A DNA stretch of 64,000 bases from Camellia lanceoleosa. Taxonomy: Eukaryota > Streptophyta > Magnoliopsida > Ericales > Theaceae. Below are positions 11,471 to 22,440 of the stretch, one piece after another; within the stretch, counting starts at the first letter, position 1; each line of letters opens with the position of its first letter. Below the pieces are notes generated by a model that saw nothing but the letters and a program-made list of their open reading frames with translations, did not search any database and had not been told where the DNA came from. Where the stretch lies: the NCBI GenBank assembly GCA_025200525.1, contig CM045758.1, positions 8,800,580 to 8,864,579 on the forward strand. The letters run 5' to 3'. The position numbers were made by a program, and so were the translations under genes.

Positions 11471-13958
11471 AAGTTTTGTAAGATCAAGTTTGATGAATAC
11501 GGTTCATCCTATGTTTTGATAAGTAAACAAGTTTTGAAGCTCAAGTATGTTTTGATACAAGTTATGCCAAGTATGTGTTTTGATACAAGCCATGTTATAC
11601 GTATGTTTTGAATAAGCTACGCTATAAGTACAAGTTTTGAAGAAGCTATGATATATGTATTGTTTTGACAAGGACCTCGGGAGTCATTCATTTAACCCCT
11701 TTATTACTTGTACCATTCACTGAGTATTCAATACTCACCCTCTCTATATATATGTAGGTTCCAAGCTAGAAATTAAACCGGAGATGTGTGTTTTGTCTTA
11801 GAGGTTTTGTATGCATGTTAGGTCGGCGTTGAGGACGTCGGCAACTATGGAGACTTGTCCCTTGTCTTGTGTTTTGTTATGTCGGCTTGAGAAGCCCTTT
11901 TGTTAAGATGTAATATGTAGATTTGTTTTACTTATATCCAAGTTGTAAAGTTATATAAAGATGCATGCCATTTCATTTGATTTATGCACAGCTCTTATGG
12001 ACCACTTGTATTTTGATATATTGCTTCCGCACTTGTTAGCCCCATGTATTTTACTCTGATTGTGTGTGATCTTTGTAAGTTGGCCTTCGGTAATCTCGGA
12101 TTACTGGCCATCACGGCACCATTCTACTAGGGGCAGTTTGGGGTCGTGACACATGGTCAGTGCATGCAAGAATGATATGTTCCTTTGAAAGGCCCAAAAG
12201 AGGGTTATTCTACACGTGCAAGATGGACATTCAAAATGGCAAAACCACCTCTGGATAGTGGTTATGAAGGCCCTAAAACTCATTGAAACGGCCTGAAATG
12301 AGGTTAGGAAGCATGCAAGTAAAGGCTCCTTTGTAAGGCCAAGAAGAGGGTTACTCTACACATGCAAGAGGGACACCTAAGATGGAAAAAATAGCTCTGG
12401 AAAGAGCTCATGTAGGTCCTAAAACTCATAAAAAATGTCCTAAAACACAGCTTTGAAACATGCAAATAGGGGCTCCTTTGTAAGGCCAATAATGCTAGAA
12501 AACAAGACAAGGGGTAAGAGGGTCACCCCTCTCTGATTTTGATGCTCAAAAACACATAATAACCACTAAAAATCCACTGGATTTCAGTGGTCAAAAGGAC
12601 CAACAAAGCTCAACACAAAGGCCCTAAGGCATAGCTCAAAACAAGATGGAATAAAGCATGCAAGGGGGTAGATGACCCCCAACAAAAAATGGTCTCAAAC
12701 AAACATGTTAAGAAGCTCAAAATAAGACTTTTTCAGTTTATGACGAAGCCCAAAAATGCTTGCAAATAGAGCTAAGATATGAAGCAAAACAATGATAAAA
12801 AGAGGGAAATAGAGTGTTACCCTTGTAGCCAAAGGGACCAGCAACTTCTGGACCAAAACAGCAAGCCTTCAACCTCTGAAAATGGGCTCCAAGGTGCTTA
12901 GGTTGATAGTGGAGGTGTTGTGCTTGGAGGTGTAGTGCAATGGGGCCAAGAACTTCAACCTTTGAAGCTAAATGAGAAAGATACAAAGAGAGAGTGTATG
13001 CATGAGCCTTAGCAATTTTCTCCACCCTTTGAAGTGAAGAGGGACCTTTCCTTTATAGAGGAGAGGGGCTAAAGCTTCTTTAAGAAGCTTAAAACCAAGC
13101 TTAAACATCCTCCATACAATGGAGGATGCAATCTGAGGTTTCCAGCTGGCACAGCTGGCATCAACTCAGTGAGACAAAAAAGGAGAAGGCTAGCCGACCA
13201 GTTCATGTGGTCGGCCGACCACTTACTGAGTCGGCCAACCGAGGTCAAAAAAGGGTCAGGTGGTTGGTGGCCCATATTGGTGGTCTCCCAGGTGAATGCA
13301 ACTCATTGGTGGTATGGGAGACCAGTAATTGTGGCCCAAAAGTGAGGGAGACCACTTGCCTGACAAGAAAATCGGCTCACCGGGGAAAGGTGGTCTCCAA
13401 GAAGAAAAGGTGGTTTGCCACCCTAGTACCACCTTCCTAATAATGAAACTAGGGTCCATGCCAAAACTGAACCCACACCGATGCAAAACAAGGGTTCGGG
13501 GCCAAAGCAGCAAGGGTGCCCCAAAACGATCATAAGCATCGAAAGTGGCGTATGACCACAAAGGTGGTCTCCCGGGCCACAGCCTCCCTCTAGGGAGAGG
13601 AAACAAGGTGTGTGCAAAAAACTGGAACAAATGGAGAAAGTTAAGCGGTCCCGAACCGAAGTGTGCAAACCCGGCTCAAAGCTGAAGCCCAGTCTCCAAA
13701 CGGGAAAAGTAACCTACGACCACGAAACGTAGCCTACGGCCATTGAGAGATGGTCTACAAGACCTCTCCTTCCCTTCAGGAAGAGAAAATAGGACCTGGT
13801 TCGCAAACCAAAGCAAAGCCCAAAAGAGTCCCGAAGTTTTGAGGCAAAACTCTCAGCCGAGACTCCGTGACCTCAGAACGAACACAATATCATAATCACT
13901 TGAGTACTCAACCGATTACGTCTGAGTCTTAAGGTCGGTAAAAAACGGGGTGTCTACA

Positions 13959-13971
13959 GTTGCCCCTCTTT
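13959..13971 (-). other. Polypurine tract of the Tat-like element
   Basis: On the minus strand AAAGAGGGGCAAC lies immediately before the LTR start TGTAGACACC. This purine-rich tract is where plus-strand DNA synthesis is primed, and it fixes the orientation of the element. Confidence 0.8.
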
Positions 13972-14737
13972 GACAGAACTCGAAAGTCATAAGTGACGGG
14001 AGTGAATGTCAAAGCCCAGAGACGACCCATTTTTGACAAGGCCGAAGACTTAGACATACAGGCGAAATAAAGAGATATGCCCGCAGGCAGGGGAAAAATG
14101 CAAAATGCTATGCACAAAGCTGAACGTAGCTCATGATCATGCAAAGCAGCGAGCTGAAATGAAGCAAATATTCATAATAAATGCAACAGTTTTAAACAAG
14201 AATGCGAAGCAAAAACTACATTTCATGCAGTAAGGATGTAAGAGAATTACAATTCTCACTACATCTCACACGGAGAAGATACAATACCTGTCCGGTTCGT
14301 TTGGTCGCACCAGCTTCAAATGAACCGTACATACACTATCGTACCTCATGCCACTGGGGGTCTTTCGCTTCTTCTTAGTTAAACCACAGGTACTACTTTT
14401 CTCCCTGACTATGGTCGCAGCTTTCCCTATTCTCCAACAGGATGACAGACTAGGTTAGTTCAGTATCCAAAATTGAGGCGCATACACATGCTATCTCAAT
14501 CTATGGGGCTACCATACAGATTTCAAGCCAAGGATATACCCCTAGGTATTTAAACCAGACTTTAGTCTCAGAAATCCCAAACCTTTGTGTTCTAGGCATG
14601 AGCCATTTGAACTCTAGTTTCCACCGTCTCAGTTGGTCTCCTAGGAACTCACCGCAAACACAGGCAGGTGGCTATACCAGACCACTGGAAGTCATTCGGG
14701 CACGAAAAACACCAAAGAAATTGCACCTTTAGAGGAT

Positions 14738-14850
14738 TTAAGGTCTCCTAGACCAGAGAGTGCACAAGACAGTGTGAATGAAGATGCAGGATTTAAGGTC
14801 TCCTAGACCAGAGGATTTAAGGTCTCCCAGACCAGATGAGTGCACAAGAC
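14738..14850. repeat. Short repeats TTTAAGGTCTCCTAGACCAG
   Basis: Three copies of a GGATTTAAGGTCTCC(T/C)AGACCAGA motif, with two copies of GTGCACAAGACAGTG between and after them. The motif is itself a dyad around GGTCTCCTAGACC. It lies in the non-coding 3' part of the Tat-like element. Confidence 0.75.
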
Positions 14851-15033
14851 AGTGCGATGCGCAAAATAGCGCGAATGAAATGCAATGCACTAACAAGTGC
14901 AGGTAAGGTGCGCAAGGTAGCACGATGCAATGCATATAAAATGCAATGGTGAATGCAAATGGGAAAATACTCCAACCATATTGGAATGATGAGAGGAGGA
15001 AAAACAAACAATTAGGCACGCATACGACGCAAC

Positions 15034-16150
15034 CTAAGTCAAATTCCAAACACGCTGAAATCGTGTAAGGAAAGGGACACTCAAACCACGCTGAAATCGT
15101 GAGAGAAGGTCCAACAACCCGCCTAGGCGTGTATCAACACAACCAGAGATAAAACCCGCCCAGGCCTGCACATCAGGCATCCTGAGATAAATTACAAACA
15201 CGCTGAAATCGTGTAAGGAATAGGACACTCAAACCATGCTGAAATCGTAAGAGGAGGTCCAAAAACTGCCCAGGTGCGTCTACAACGCAACCTGAGATAA
15301 AACCCCCCAGGCCTGCACATCAAGTGTCTTGAGATAAATTCCAAACACTCGGAAATCGCGTAAGGAACGGGACACTCAAACCGCACTGAAATCGTGAGAG
15401 CAGGTCCAACAAACCGCCCAGTAGCGTCTACAACGCAACACAGGATAAATTCCAAACACGCTGAAATCGGATAAGGAACGGGATACCCAAACCACGCTGA
15501 AATCATGAGAGGAGGTCCAACAAACAGCCCAGTGCGTCTACAACGCAACCTGGGATAAATTCCAAACACTCTGAAATCGCGTAAGGAATGGGACACTCAA
15601 ACCACGCTGAAACCATGAGAGAAGGTCCAACAAACCGCCCAACGCGTGTATCAACACAACCTGAGATAAAACTCGCCCAGGCCCGCACATCAGGCATCCT
15701 GAGATAAATTCCAAACATGCTGAAATTGCGTAAGGAACGGGACACTCAAACCACGCTGAAATCGTGAGAGAAGGTCCAACAAACCGCCTAGCGCATCTAC
15801 AACACAACCTGGGATAAATTCCAAACACGCTGAAATCGCATAAGGAACGGGACACTCAAACCACGCTGAAATCGCATAAGGAACGGGACACTCAAACCAC
15901 GCTGAAATCGTGAGATGAGGTCCAACAAACCGCCCAGCGCGTCTACAACGCAACCTGGGATAAATTCCAAACACGCTGAAATCGCGTAAGGAACGGGATA
16001 CTCAAACCACGCTGAACTCGTGAGAAGAGGGCCAACAAAGCGCCCGGACGTCTACGCGGTGGGGATAAATTCCAAACACGCTGAAATCACGTAAGGAACA
16101 GGACACTCAAACCACGCTGAAATCGTGAGAGGAGGTCCAACAAATTATCA
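15034..16150 (-). repeat. ~110-bp tandem repeat array in the Tat 3' untranslated region
   Basis: About nine units, recognised by CCAAACACGCTGAAATCG near 15047, 15192, 15331, 15451, 15562, 15711, 15820, 15966 and 16072. The basic unit is about 106-111 bp; longer units of about 140-149 bp carry an additional segment. Each unit holds two copies of an ACGCTGAAATCG(C/T)G motif. The array gives overlapping minus-strand reading frames of up to 134 codons with repeated protein text, which I read as by-products. Tandem arrays between the coding region and 3' LTR are known in Tat-lineage elements. Confidence 0.88.
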
Positions 16151-19100
16151 AGTGCGTGCTTGGCGCAACCTGAGAAAGCCCCGGAGGACATCGATCTTAA
16201 ATGTAGCTCGGCGTAAAAGGATAAATGGTACAAGACAACAAAAGATGCAAATAAACGCAATAAGTGCGATGATACAGTACATGTTACAAGAAAAGTAGAG
16301 CATGATGTTTAGAGAATGCAATAAGCAAAGCGGCACTTTAGAAAGCACCTCATGGAATGAGTAGCGGTAAACCATTTTACTCTGACGGGGAATGGTACTC
16401 AGGGAAACGCCGATTGCCATTCGGCTTGAAAAGGAAACGATCAACACAATATTACATTCACTTTGAACACACATTTCATATCGGACTGCTGCTTATTCTG
16501 AACAGGCAGCTCATAACACAATATTCTGCTTATTCGGCACACAGCTCATAAAGACGGAACTTGCAGAAGTTGAAACACACTCAGATGCTCCAAAATTTCC
16601 CTCTTTTCTTTTGCTTTGCAGTCTGGGACCCATATAGCTTCAAGTAGGTCCTAGTTTTACTGTTCTATATGACCTGGGTTGAACCCTGCGATTTTATGAA
16701 AGAACAAATTCTGTTTTGCACAAATGTGGAGAATGGCATGGCATTCTGAGCATAAAATGATTTTTTTTTGAAAGTGAGATGAGAAAAGGGTTCTCAACCG
16801 GGTATTGAGCCTACAACTGACCACAGCCAAAACGAGTCAACAACGGAAAACAAAAGGTAGAACAACCTAAACACAACTCAACAAAGGAAAAACAAGGTAA
16901 AACAACCTAAACACATCTATTGACACTCAAACGACTCAAAACAAGAATCAAAACAAACACAACACTCAACTGTATTATAAAGGAAAGAGACCTCTTGGTG
17001 CACGAGTAGCCAGTTTTTTCGAGTATTGTTTCCCATCATTTCTCATTTGTGATTCTCACATCACTCGGCCCTCAGGCTCTGTTTTTCTGAAAAAGCCTTT
17101 TTTTCCTCACTTTTTCTCTCAGCGCACATCTCTCTATTCTTCAATCTCTCATTTTTTATCCCTCCCTTGAGTGGTTGATGGATAAACAAAAAAGTTGCGG
17201 GCTCTTGTCCCTAGCATTCCGCTAGATTCTTCTTCTTGTTCCCAACAGTGAGTTTCTCCCACAGAGGGGCTGCGCTACAACTGGTTGTGTAGCAAATCTG
17301 TAGCTGACATTGGTTAACGATGCTCTGCTAGAGAGTTTGGACGTGTCGAGATCTGTCGGATGAGGGAGTGGAATATCTTGCCCCATTCCAATTAGGTGCC
17401 GCACTTGGCTTGATACCTCGTTGCTTGGAGGATATGAGAGCTTTGACCCTTTTACATTAGCTTCGATGTGCCCTTCTTGGTGAATAGGGTCCTCTTACAG
17501 ACAAACATGGTGCCCTTTCTAGCAAATGCATTGACAACAGGGAAAAGATAGGAAACTTGACTCAACTGTGCCCCTAGTTCATCATTTTGACCAATTTTTT
17601 GTTTTGATTTTCTACTAAAACAATTTTGACCAATATAAGAGTTAGATTAACATGCTTGTTCGATTTTTCGATTTAAAATCATGCAAGTCAGGTTATGAGC
17701 ACTGAAAATTTTTCCCTTTTTTTTGGGTCCAAGAAAATGGTCCAGTTTTGGAAAAATTGAATAATTTTCGAGAGAATTAGTCAACTTCATTAAAAATTCT
17801 CAAAAACTATTTTTGCAAATGGCCATTGTTCAACCAACACAGAATTTACTCTTGAGATGCACAACCTCAGATCCATAATAATGGAAAATTGCCCCTTATT
17901 GAAATGGCACTGCACGGCAATGGAAAGTTGCCCCATTGTCTGAATGGTGCCGGAGCACGTGGCAACCAGTCCTCACAGTGACAATTACGACCAAATTCTC
18001 GGATATAGAGAAGACAAAGATGACCAGAACCATCGCATGGACACAGTCGAATTTGAAGTGCTTTACGGCTGGACTTCAGAATAAAGTTGCCTACTTATCC
18101 CAAAGATGGGAATAAAGCCTTACGTAGTTTGGGTCTCAGGTTCACTCGTGTATTAACCCTCACCTTTTACGCTCTAACTTTTGCCAAGGCCGCCCTTCTG
18201 GGTTTTCAACCTTGCGAGCTATGTTCTTCTTTTCATTTCTTTTCTACTTTTTTCTTTTTCATATTTTCCTTTCATTTTCTTCATTTTTCTTCTTTTTCTC
18301 TTTTTTTTCATTCTTTGCATTTTTCTTTTCTTTTTTTTTGTTCTTTTTCTTCTTTTTCTTGCTCTAACTTTTGCCTGGGTTGCCCTTCCGGGTTTTCGGC
18401 CCAGCGAGCCTCTCAAGGGTAAAAGTGTAGCTTTGTCCATGTCAAATGGTTTTGAGATCATGAAGTCATCTGAATCCAGGAGAATGGCTGCTGTTCGCTG
18501 ACAATGTAGGAGTCCATCTAATGGGGGGCTAAATTTGTCCCTAGTGTTGTGGATAGGAACTTGGTTATCCTTTAGCAATATTTTCTTCTTTCCTTCCTTT
18601 TGGGATTTGGCATTCTTGCTGATCTTTGTTAGCTTGAGAAACATCCCAATTTTTTTTGGCTCTTTGAGCACCTTTGACATTTTTGCCCCTAGTTCGAGGG
18701 GTGCTTCTGATCTAACTTTGCAAGCTTCTTTTGACGACATCTGATATTCTTGATCTGACTTCTCCGCCCCTAGTTCGAGGGCTGCTTCGAATCTGGCCAC
18801 ACAGACCTCACATTGTAGCTGACTGTTGAACATTCTGAATTCAAGTTCAAGGTTTGAAAGTGAAGAATCGAGTCTCGGTGAGCGATCCTAAAATTGCACA
18901 ATCTCAAGAGCGATTCCACACAGGTCTTCGTAGGACCGCGCAAAACATTTTTTGAAATTTTTTAAGAAAGCGACTAGTCGCTCGTGTTGAAGACAGTATA
19001 GAACCAATTTGGATCAAGCCAGGATCCTTCTCAGTACTCATATTAACAAACATGTTCTCATTCATTAAGGGCTTAGCATGCCTTTCTATCTCTCAATTGA

Positions 19101-19682
19101 TCAAATTTTTGCAAATCCCAAGGAATTCCTCCCTCTTCGTTTTCATCACAATGTTCAAAAAGTTTTGAAAAACTTAGGTCAATGCAATGACTTAAAGAGC
19201 ACAGAAGAAGTAGGTGAAAATGCATTGTCGTTCCATTTAAACTTCTGGCACAACCGGCTTAAGGCGAGAACAAGCACAAAAGCATGAAAAACCACTGCTG
19301 TTTCATTCAGAACTGTCTGCACAACTGGCTCTAAGGCAGGAACAGACTCAAAAGAAAGCAAAAAGATAAACACAAAACAAAAACAGTGAGGTTCGAGGTA
19401 AGATCCTTGAAATCACCCACTTCTGCACAACAGGACTGACTCGATATAACAAAACAGACCCTCAAACAAAAAGATTGACTCAAAACAAAGAGACAGACTC
19501 AAAACAACACAACAGAACTGACTCAATACCCAAGCCAGAACGTACAAAAACTAGCATTATAAGCGCTCAAAATAGTCGTGCCATCCACATCTGAAGTAAA
19601 TTGAGCACCGCGGCGGATGGTTCACCCTTGATCACATCACATTGTCCTCGGGTTCACTGATCCAGTGACGATAGACTTTGCT
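16151..19682 (-). other. Non-coding internal region of the Tat-like element
   Basis: About 3.5 kb with no recognisable pol domain. It includes a strongly pyrimidine-rich tract (18229-18362) and two copies of a GCCCCTAGTTCGAGGG motif at about 18685 and 18766. In a full Tat element, protease, reverse transcriptase, RNase H and integrase would be expected in this interval. Confidence 0.55.
18229..18362. repeat. Polypyrimidine low-complexity tract
   Basis: Almost only T and C on the plus strand over about 130 bases. It produces a lysine-rich frame on the minus strand (part of 18219-18833), which is not supported as a gene. Confidence 0.9.
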
Positions 19683-20642
19683 AAGCTTGGTGGGAGGACA
19701 ATCCCATTGTCAAACAAATCCTGTACATCGTGGCAAAGTCGAAAGCAATTGTCGGTGGTATGACCAGTTTGTTGATGGTACGATGCAGACTAGGTAGTAT
19801 CTTGGCCGGTGAAGACGGCGAGAGAGGTTGTGGCTCAAGAGGTTTGAGATGACCTTTCTCAACAAGGATTTGAAGAGCCTTGGACAAAGGCATGTAGAGG
19901 GCATGGAAGACCCTGTGACCTCGGGGTTGATACTTCAAGGTTTGTGGGTTTTAGCTAGGTGCACTAGCAAAAGGGTCGGCAAGTATAGGCTTGGCTTGTT
20001 GTTTTTTCTTGGGTGCAGGGTTAGGGTTGGAGGAAACGGTTCTGGTATGACAATTCCTATCCCGATTTTCTTCCTGGCTTGAACTGCCCTCGGTCGGAGT
20101 GGGGAAAGTGTCATCCACAGTCTTAGTCACAACTGCGAATACTTGCTGCTTATTCTACCCTCCGGCTTTCAAAGCCTCGACTGCCCACAGCAGTTGTTCA
20201 TAGGATCAGTGTCCACCTTGTTCTTTCCACTAGCCTCAGCTTGGTGGACGGTTTAGGTTGCAACTTCAGTGCGAAGCCCCGTTGTCGTCGACATGTCATG
20301 GCCGGAGCTAGAGATAGCTTCAGGTTGGCTGAGCTCAATCACAATTCACCCCAGTAGCGGGGGCTCCTGCGGCATGAAGTTCCCGGCATATGATGCAGTT
20401 GGTGGCGGGGCCGACATTCCATAGGCTAGATCAGCCATGGATCTTTGAAGGTCGCCAATCATTCCCATCAGCTCAAAGGTTGTGGGCTCACGGGCTTGAA
20501 ACAACTGGGGTTCCCAGATCGGACGCGCGGTAGGCGACTTGGGGGGATGTGGTATATCATCATCGGTCTCACCCTGCAAGATGATTCCTTGGTTTAGTGT
20601 GGCTGCCATAACCATAATTTCCTCTGAATTTTGTGTCGTCAT
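19683..20642 (-). pseudogene. Gag remnant of the Tat-like element
   Basis: Minus-strand ATG at 20642 opens a 98-codon proline-rich frame. Farther along the minus strand a frame with FHALYMPLSKALQILVEK (about 19860-19930) and, in another frame, a zinc-knuckle-like TGHTTDNCFRLCHDVQDL (about 19700-19775) match the C-terminal gag signature of Tat/Ogre elements. Frameshifts and stops separate the pieces, and the spacing leaves no room for a full capsid domain, so it appears deleted. It could not make a complete structural protein. Family assignment is from motif memory. Confidence 0.7.
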
Positions 20643-21390
20643 AAGTCTACTGAACTTGGACAGAGGTGGTGTAACTGGTGATTGACGGATCTCATGAACT
20701 GGTAAGTCTTTTCCTGTCTTGCCTCAGCAAAGGAGAACACTGGTTGCTCCGAACCAAGCCTCTGAACTGAAAGAGAAAGCAGACAACATCTCAGCCTAAT
20801 CAATACAAACATGGACAAAGTTGAAGAACTGCATTCGACCACCGATCACTATTCCCATTCTGCCCCAAAATCAATCGATACCTCACAGTAAACCGATTCC
20901 CAAATCATCGACATCGATGCCCTTGAGCCTAATGCCCAGACTTGCGAACTGATATATGCAACCTGTAGAGGCATACTCTAAAAGCACATAACAAGCAAAT
21001 GAGAGCCAAAACACCCCTATGTTGGGGTAGGGTTTTCCTGTCCTATTTTGTCAGGAACTAGGGTTTCACTACGCACGCAGCGGTTTCAAACAACCTATGA
21101 TCGGGTAAGCAACCTGTCCTAGCTTGGAATGGTCACTATGGATTCCAAATATGCACTAGGTCGAATGGTCAAAAAGGGTGCCCCAGTAAAATCGGGGTTT
21201 GTGTTCCCGTCATGGTAGAGCCCGCAACCGGTTAGCCTTATGGCACGCTTCTCGAAGCGAGCCTCCGACAAACCGTTCAGGAATAGCATACGGCAAACAC
21301 GATGTCCTAGGAGCACTAATGCAAATGCAATGCAAAGAAACACATAAGTATAGTCAAAACAAGATATCATGAGTTCGAGTCAAGATCTCT

Positions 21391-21411
21391 AAATCCCTAG
21401 TAGAGTCACCA
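21391..21411 (-). other. Primer-binding site of the Tat-like element
   Basis: On the minus strand TGGTGACTCTACTAGGGA lies five bases after the LTR end. The better-preserved copy at about 37855-37875 reads TGGCGACTTTGCTGGGGA. This resembles the primer site reported for Tat/Ogre elements (commonly assigned to tRNA-Arg), not the Met site used by the other elements here. Confidence 0.7.
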
Positions 21412-21416
21412 GAAAC

Positions 21417-21548
21417 TGTAGACGTCCCCAAACGTCCCGGTAGAAGATCCCGTTTTGTTCATTGGGTTCACTATAGTTCAGACTCAAAGTCACGGTCCTG
21501 TATCTAATCTCGCAGAGTGCAATGCAAGACCGATGAATCATCAAAGAG
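21417..21548 (-). repeat. Truncated 5' LTR of the Tat-like element
   Basis: About 132 bp closely matching the left end of the 3' LTR at 6754 (shared AGAAGATCCCGTTTTGTTC and GACCGATGAATCATCAAAGAG). The match stops at about 21548, where the AT-rich array begins. Confidence 0.85.
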
Positions 21549-21895
21549 AAAGAAATTAAATCAGGAAAAAAGAAAGAAATTAATAACAAAATCAACACTC
21601 ATAAACATATAAAGATTAATTACATTTTTAGTCTCCAAATAATTATTAGGGTAAAAGGTGTAATGTACCAAAATTTAAATCAAGAAAAAAGAAAGAAATT
21701 AATAACAAAATCAACGCTCATAAACATATAAAGATTAATTACATTTTTAGTCTCCAAAATATGAATCTCGTGTTATTTTAAACTCTAATATTTAAATTGT
21801 GAATTTAATCACTAATATATAAAAAAGAAAAATCAAACTCTATTATAATAAAATTTAAACATTAGTGGTAAATAGTGAACTTGCAACATCATTAA

Positions 21896-22440
21896 GAGCA
21901 TCTCCAACGGTTCACCAAAATTTTCATCAAATCTGAGTAGAAAAATGACTTTTTTTCTCAATCTGATACTGAGCGCTCCAACAGTTGATTTTCATCAAAT
22001 TTTTATCAAATTCGCGCCGGAACAACGGGTTGGTCAACCGGTCAGTCGACCGGCTGGTCGACCGGTTAAGCCTAAATATATATATATATATATATTTTAA
22101 ATTGTTTGAACCTTTTAGTGGATGACCGGTTGGTCGATCGGCCGGTCGACCGGCAAGGTAAAAAAATTTTTTTTTTTTAAACTGTTTGAACCTTTTTTTG
22201 GAATTGTTTGAACCTTTTGATGGTTGATCGGTTAATCAACCGGCAGGTCAACCGGTTGGTCTCCCCCAACGGTCATGCACAGTGTTCTGGTGAAACGCGG
22301 AGCCTGTTCTCATTTTGGTGAAACTTTTGGTGAATTCTCGATTTGATATCAATTTGATGAAACTGTTGGAGCTCCAAAAAGTACTTTTTTCACCAAATTT
22401 CAAATTTGATGCTAAGTTTGGTGAATCATTGGAGATGGTC
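21896..22440. mobile_element. PIF/Harbinger-like MITE, copy 1 in the array
   Basis: Inverted termini GAGCATCTCCAACGGTTCAC and GGAGATGGTC, flanked by TAA at 21893-21895 and 22441-22443 (545 bp). Trinucleotide TAA/TTA target duplications and this terminus fit PIF/Harbinger-type MITEs. The middle has repeated GGTCGACCGG-type dyads. It interrupts a B module between CATCAT and TAAACACTACC. Confidence 0.85.

Larger units (their letters stand above)
9516..12151 (+). mobile_element. Ty3/gypsy solo LTR
   Basis: TGTAAGGACCC (9516) to GGGGTCGTGACA (12151), 2636 bp, flanked by perfect 5-bp target duplications CATGG (9511-9515 and 12152-12156). No internal region is present, so it is a solo LTR, the usual product of LTR-LTR recombination. 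Its 3' end resembles the gypsy LTR at 2751-5191. It holds GCCGAGGTGTGTATC repeats at about 9810-9870 and four copies of a GGGCTACGGGCCTAAGTC-containing repeat at about 11320-11470. Confidence 0.92.
6754..13958 (-). repeat. 3' LTR of the Tat-like element (with nested solo LTR)
   Basis: The left end TGTAGAGGTCCC corresponds to the partner LTR fragment at 21417 and to the LTR end at 61044; the right end ...GGGGTGTCTACA (13958) matches the ends at 43008 and, inverted, at 37020. Removing the nested solo LTR (9516-12151) and one CATGG copy leaves about 4.56 kb, similar to the related LTRs at 37881-43008 (5.1 kb) and 37020-46639 (about 4.3 kb after subtracting its insertion). No coding domain is recognisable; the short frames inside are not conserved protein families I know. 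Confidence 0.82.
6754..21548 (-). mobile_element. Non-autonomous Tat/Ogre-like LTR element (minus strand)
   Basis: Read on the minus strand the order is: truncated 5' LTR (21417-21548), primer site (about 21391-21411), 5' leader, gag remnant (19683-20642), long non-coding stretch with tandem repeats, polypurine tract (13959-13971), 3' LTR (6754-13958). The LTR starts TGTAGACACCCC and ends GACGTCTACA-like. The internal region is about 7.5 kb, but I find no reverse transcriptase, RNase H or integrase motif. The gag zinc-knuckle motif and primer site resemble the Tat/Ogre lineage of Ty3/gypsy. The element interrupts the gypsy protease; its target duplication should be ACTGG (6749-6753), but the other flank is lost. 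Confidence 0.8.

Noticed and set aside
15034..15974. Overlapping minus-strand frames of 80-134 codons with repeated SVPFLTRFQ-like text
   Set aside because: They follow the ~110-bp tandem repeat and shift between frames; no domain is visible, so they are by-products of the repeat.
18219..18833. Minus-strand 204-codon lysine/arginine-rich frame
   Set aside because: Half of it is the complement of a polypyrimidine tract; the composition is low-complexity and it lies in the non-coding part of a retroelement.
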